NCBI RefSeq assembly: GCF_039523435.1
Contig: NZ_BAAAFH010000022.1
Location: 806,001-870,000, forward strand
Direction: 5' to 3'
From: Wandonia haliotis
Lineage (GTDB): Bacteria > Bacteroidota > Bacteroidia > Flavobacteriales_D > Crocinitomicaceae
DNA length: 64,000 bases
Shown here: positions 61,586 through 64,000 of the stretch, one piece after another
Layout of the letters: each line of letters opens with the position of its first letter
Numbering within the stretch: the first letter of the stretch is position 1
Translations under genes and position numbers: made by a program
The notes under the pieces: model-generated
Seen by the model: only the letters and a program-made list of their open reading frames with translations
What the model was told of the DNA's origin: nothing
Databases searched by the model: none

Positions 61586-62245
61586 ATGGAAAATACAGAT
61601 AACAAAGAAATGTATAGCATGCCCCGAATCGGTGATGTAGCTCCCGATTTTGAAGCGGTAACTACAAAAGGAAAAATTCGATTTTCAGAGTTCGCAAAAG
61701 ATAAATGGACGGTTTTGTTTTCGCACCCTGCAGACTTTACTCCGGTGTGTACAACTGAAATGAGTGGTTTTGCTCTCCGTAAAGAAGAATTTGATGCGCT
61801 TAACACTGAATTGATCGGTCTGAGTATTGACAGTATCCATTCGCATCTTGCCTGGGTGAATAACGTTGACGAGAAAACGGGAGTTTACTTTGACTTTCCG
61901 ATTATTGCCGATTTGGACATGAAGGTATCTAAACTGTATGGGATGCTTCAACCAAATGAAAGTGAAACAGCAGCTGTGCGGGCAGTTTTCTTTATTGACC
62001 CGGACAAAAAAATCCGTCTGATCATGTACTATCCGCTAAATGTCGGGCGAAATATGGACGAAATCATCCGGGTTCTTGAGGCATTACAGTTCTCTGACAA
62101 GCATAAAGTAGCCATTCCTCTGAATTGGAAAAAAGGCGATAAAGTAATTGTTCCACCACCTAAGACACTGGATGAAATGAAGGCTCGAAAAGCAGATGAT
62201 TCTCTTGAAAAAGTAGATTTTTATCTGGCCAAAAAAAGCATCTAG
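61586..62245 (+). CDS. 1-Cys peroxiredoxin (Prx6 type)
   Basis: 219 residues from the ATG at 61586. A frame open to 61424 passes through the promoter and overlaps DUF6909, and the ATG at 61559 would need a leaderless mRNA. Peroxidatic site PADFTPVCTTEM, conserved Arg in AAVRAVFFIDP, and the long C-terminal domain (LNVGRNMDEIIRVL, PPPKTLDEM) of the Prx6 family. It reduces H2O2 and organic peroxides with a thiol partner. Terminator follows. Confidence 0.94.
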   Translation: MENTDNKEMYSMPRIGDVAPDFEAVTTKGKIRFSEFAKDKWTVLFSHPADFTPVCTTEMSGFALRKEEFDALNTELIGLSIDSIHSHLAWVNNVDEKTGVYFDFPIIADLDMKVSKLYGMLQPNESETAAVRAVFFIDPDKKIRLIMYYPLNVGRNMDEIIRVLEALQFSDKHKVAIPLNWKKGDKVIVPPPKTLDEMKARKADDSLEKVDFYLAKKSI

Positions 62246-62261
62246 TCATAATTTACACAAA

Positions 62262-62290
62262 AAATACCGCTACAGTTTGTAGCGGTATTT
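62262..62290. terminator. Bidirectional rho-independent terminator
   Basis: Perfect 12-bp stem AAATACCGCTAC/GTAGCGGTATTT, 5-base loop, T-tract on both strands; between peroxiredoxin and universal stress protein genes. Confidence 0.93.
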
Positions 62291-62345
62291 TTATTTCCTC
62301 AAGACAACCGGGAAAGTATCCCGATTGGAAAGAATACACGTACAC

Positions 62346-63182
62346 TTATTTTACTTTGACCGTTAATACCGGACGGTGTACTTTATTTACAATATCCGTA
62401 GTTACTGATCCATTAAACAGTAACGCCAAACCTCTTCTTCCCGATGTGACAGTACAAATCAGATCAACATCATGCATGGAAGCAAACTCATTGATTCCGG
62501 TTTGAACCGATTCAGCATTAAAGACATGACACTCATATTTTTTCAAGCCCTGAGACTCAGCAAACTCATTCATTCGTTTTGTCAATGGACCTGTATAAAA
62601 GAACTCTCCTTTCGTTACAACATGAAGCAATTCAAGTTTGGCATCAAATAATTCGGCAAACTCTTTTATCGGAGCAAATGATTGGTCAATCTTCTCTGAA
62701 AAATCTCCGGCGAACAGAATGTGCTCAAATGTATTGTTCTCCACCTCATCTTTGATAGCTATAACAGGAACTTCTGACATTCTCACCACTTTATCTGTAT
62801 TACTTCCGATAAAGTAATCACTCACAAAACCTGACGTTCCGTGTGTTCCCATAACGATAAGATCTATTCCATGTTTCTTTGCCTGATCTGTGATTGACTC
62901 ATACACACCATCAAAACTTACAGCTTCTATACATTTGACTCCCTTTAAAAAGTCCATTGCAAATAAATCTGCAAAATGCTTTTTAATCATTTTAAGGATA
63001 TGTATTCCCTCTGCCATGTCCTGCTGCGTCTGAAAAGGTAAAATACCACTTTCATACGTAGGCATTGTCGCCACGTGCAGGAAGTATACTTCTGCTTCTG
63101 TTTTTTTGGCTATGGATGCTGCCAGCTTGCAGGCATTTAGTGCGAATTCAGAAAAATCAGTTGGAACGAGAATCTTTTTCAT
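62346..63182 (-). CDS. Universal stress protein, tandem UspA domains
   Basis: 278 residues with two UspA domains (1-145 and 150-278). Domain 1 starts ILVPTDFSEFALNACKLA and has the ATP-binding G-x2-G-x9-G-S pattern (GTHGTSG then IGSNTDKVVR). Domain 2 starts HILFAGDFSEKIDQS and has a similar loop (TSGRRG then NGSVTTDIV). Cytoplasmic. Such proteins are induced by starvation, hypoxia or oxidative stress. A perfect -7 element and a Crp/Fnr-like palindrome lie upstream. Confidence 0.93.
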   Translation of the reverse strand: MKKILVPTDFSEFALNACKLAASIAKKTEAEVYFLHVATMPTYESGILPFQTQQDMAEGIHILKMIKKHFADLFAMDFLKGVKCIEAVSFDGVYESITDQAKKHGIDLIVMGTHGTSGFVSDYFIGSNTDKVVRMSEVPVIAIKDEVENNTFEHILFAGDFSEKIDQSFAPIKEFAELFDAKLELLHVVTKGEFFYTGPLTKRMNEFAESQGLKKYECHVFNAESVQTGINEFASMHDVDLICTVTSGRRGLALLFNGSVTTDIVNKVHRPVLTVKVK

Positions 63183-63206
63183 CTTATTTCATTTATGCGT
63201 GTTCAA

Positions 63207-63214
63207 CAAAATTA
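63207..63214 (-). promoter_or_regulatory. -7 element of the universal stress protein gene
   Basis: TAATTTTG on the minus strand, exact match, 25 bases before the ATG. Confidence 0.5.
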
Positions 63215-63235
63215 GGGTTTCACATCAATCAAATT

Positions 63236-63249
63236 CTGACATTAGTCAT
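63236..63249. promoter_or_regulatory. Crp/Fnr-like palindrome upstream of the universal stress protein gene
   Basis: CTGAC-ATTA-GTCAT, symmetric in the inner four bases of each arm. Its centre is 28.5 bp before the -7 element, one base from the spacing at the peroxiredoxin promoter. Confidence 0.55.
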
Positions 63250-63294
63250 ATTCGACTCCTGAAATTAAGCATTTTCTGTCAAAAAAGATAAAAT

Positions 63295-63332
63295 ACAGGC
63301 TGATTTACGTAAATACATATTTACCAGCCTGT
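63295..63332. terminator. Terminator with nested palindromes
   Basis: Arms ACAGGCTG/CAGCCTGT (63295-63302, 63325-63332) enclose GTAAATA-CA-TATTTAC. T-tracts lie on both outer sides. It ends the 160-residue gene on the minus strand. Confidence 0.65.
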
Positions 63333-63344
63333 TTTTTTTCTTCT

Positions 63345-63827
63345 TTAGTTACGCTTTACAATTTCCCGAAGTTTCTTTTCCCATTTCTCGGCGATTTCAA
63401 TTTCCTGTTCTATAAGCGGAGTTTCTTCCGCATCGAAAATCAAAATCTTACCGGAAGATTTTCCTCTGCCAGCAACTGTATCAAGAACAATTTCAATTCG
63501 CTCAATCACTGAGCGCGACTCACCATGTTCATGTACACGATAACTGGTTTTCACCTGATTCACTGAGCGGTACTCCTTCAGATCAAAATACTGAACGTTT
63601 TTCCCGGCATCATTGGCAAAAAGAATATTTCGGTTTGTATCCAGTCCTATCACTGACTCTCTCCAGATTTCATACTCAGTGATTACACAATTTACTTTAT
63701 TTGCCTCAATGTTTAATTCATTTACCAATCGTTTCTTTCTTTTGTTTTTAGCGCGAACGATTAAGATAAAGGGTAACGCACAGATTCCTATCATCAGTGC
63801 TGATACCACTGCTACTTCTATATCCAT
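63345..63827 (-). CDS. Hypothetical membrane-anchored protein
   Basis: 160 residues: an N-terminal membrane helix (VAVVSALMIGICALPFILIV, about 4-25) followed by a basic RAKNKRKKR segment and a ~125-residue soluble, beta-rich domain that by the positive-inside rule faces the cytoplasm. No family recognised. Monocistronic on the minus strand; small hairpin at 63855-63874 (AGACTC/GAGTCT) upstream. Confidence 0.6.
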   Translation of the reverse strand: MDIEVAVVSALMIGICALPFILIVRAKNKRKKRLVNELNIEANKVNCVITEYEIWRESVIGLDTNRNILFANDAGKNVQYFDLKEYRSVNQVKTSYRVHEHGESRSVIERIEIVLDTVAGRGKSSGKILIFDAEETPLIEQEIEIAEKWEKKLREIVKRN

Positions 63828-64000
63828 TTAACTATTTATTTAATCCAAAAAATCAGACTCTTTCATTAGAGTCTTTACAACTTCCACAATAAGTTGCCGG
63901 GATTAAAAAAAGAAATGAAACGGAAAGGCTATATCCGTAGATGTGAATTGAAGATCCGGTTGATCACTTAAATTGGTACGGCAGTATTGCCGGTTACTTA

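Noticed and set aside
63903..64000. Minus-strand open frame running off the right edge (30 codons, ending FHFFF then TAA)
   Set aside because: Too short to judge, no recognisable motif; may be the 3' end of a gene outside the window but I cannot support it.

Overview
The window is a chromosomal segment of a Bacteroidota bacterium, most likely a marine or freshwater Flavobacteriales member of the Crocinitomicaceae/Cryomorphaceae kind (the phylum is secure, the family is a guess). The evidence is: seven proteins with type IX secretion (T9SS) C-terminal sorting domains of type A or type B (gliding-associated, CHU_C-like); a PorP/SprF-like protein and a PorE-like OmpA protein; Bacteroidota-only families (DUF2795, DUF4301, DUF6909, DUF6090-like); the phylum's -7 promoter element TAnnTTTG in front of many genes; and the clustered cytochrome oxidase subunit III/IV genes. 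I saw no tRNA, rRNA, CRISPR array, complete insertion sequence or prophage.

Layout. 1-7.7 kb: end of an Nramp-type metal transporter, a PAS histidine kinase with a receiver-Crp/Fnr fusion regulator, DUF4301, a methyltransferase, cobalamin adenosyltransferase, DUF2795, ksgA and a lipoprotein. 7.8-23.9 kb: surface and secretion region with a MopE-repeat protein, a 2391-residue SprB-like adhesin followed by PorP/SprF-like and OmpA/PorE-like genes, then a translationally coupled pair of outer-membrane barrels, one with a ComEA-like helix-hairpin-helix domain. 24-29 kb: gmhA and comM, split by a visibly AT-rich two-gene cassette (AAA ATPase plus PIN-like nuclease) and the 3' fragment of an IS110-family transposase. 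29-44 kb: four more T9SS cargo proteins among housekeeping genes (msbA-like, rbfA, lolE-like, dusB, ppa, an M23 peptidase, an RlmI-like methyltransferase). 44-49.6 kb: a minus-strand respiratory operon (heme o synthase, two oxidase subunit III paralogues, subunit IV, two SCO-like proteins, DUF420). 49.7-64 kb: TPR and membrane proteins, tyrS, YgiQ-type radical SAM, a beta-helix T9SS protein, ahcY, DUF6909, a 1-Cys peroxiredoxin, a universal stress protein.

How parts work together. The SprB-like adhesin, the SprF-like protein and the OmpA protein form one plausible export-and-anchoring unit for a cell-surface filament. The oxidase operon supplies heme o/a, subunits III and IV and copper-insertion factors for an aa3-type oxidase whose subunits I and II are not in the window. 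Four promoter regions (kinase/Crp-fusion operon, SprB-like adhesin, peroxiredoxin/DUF6909, universal stress protein) share a TGA(C/T)-N4-GTCA palindrome of the Crp/Fnr type, which suggests a local regulon of the receiver-Crp fusion protein.

Most novel candidate: the AAA ATPase/PIN pair at 25.4-27.3 kb, built like ATPase-plus-nuclease anti-phage systems (compare Septu, PARIS, Gabija) but with a PIN-type effector. All functional statements come from reading the sequence; no database search was run.
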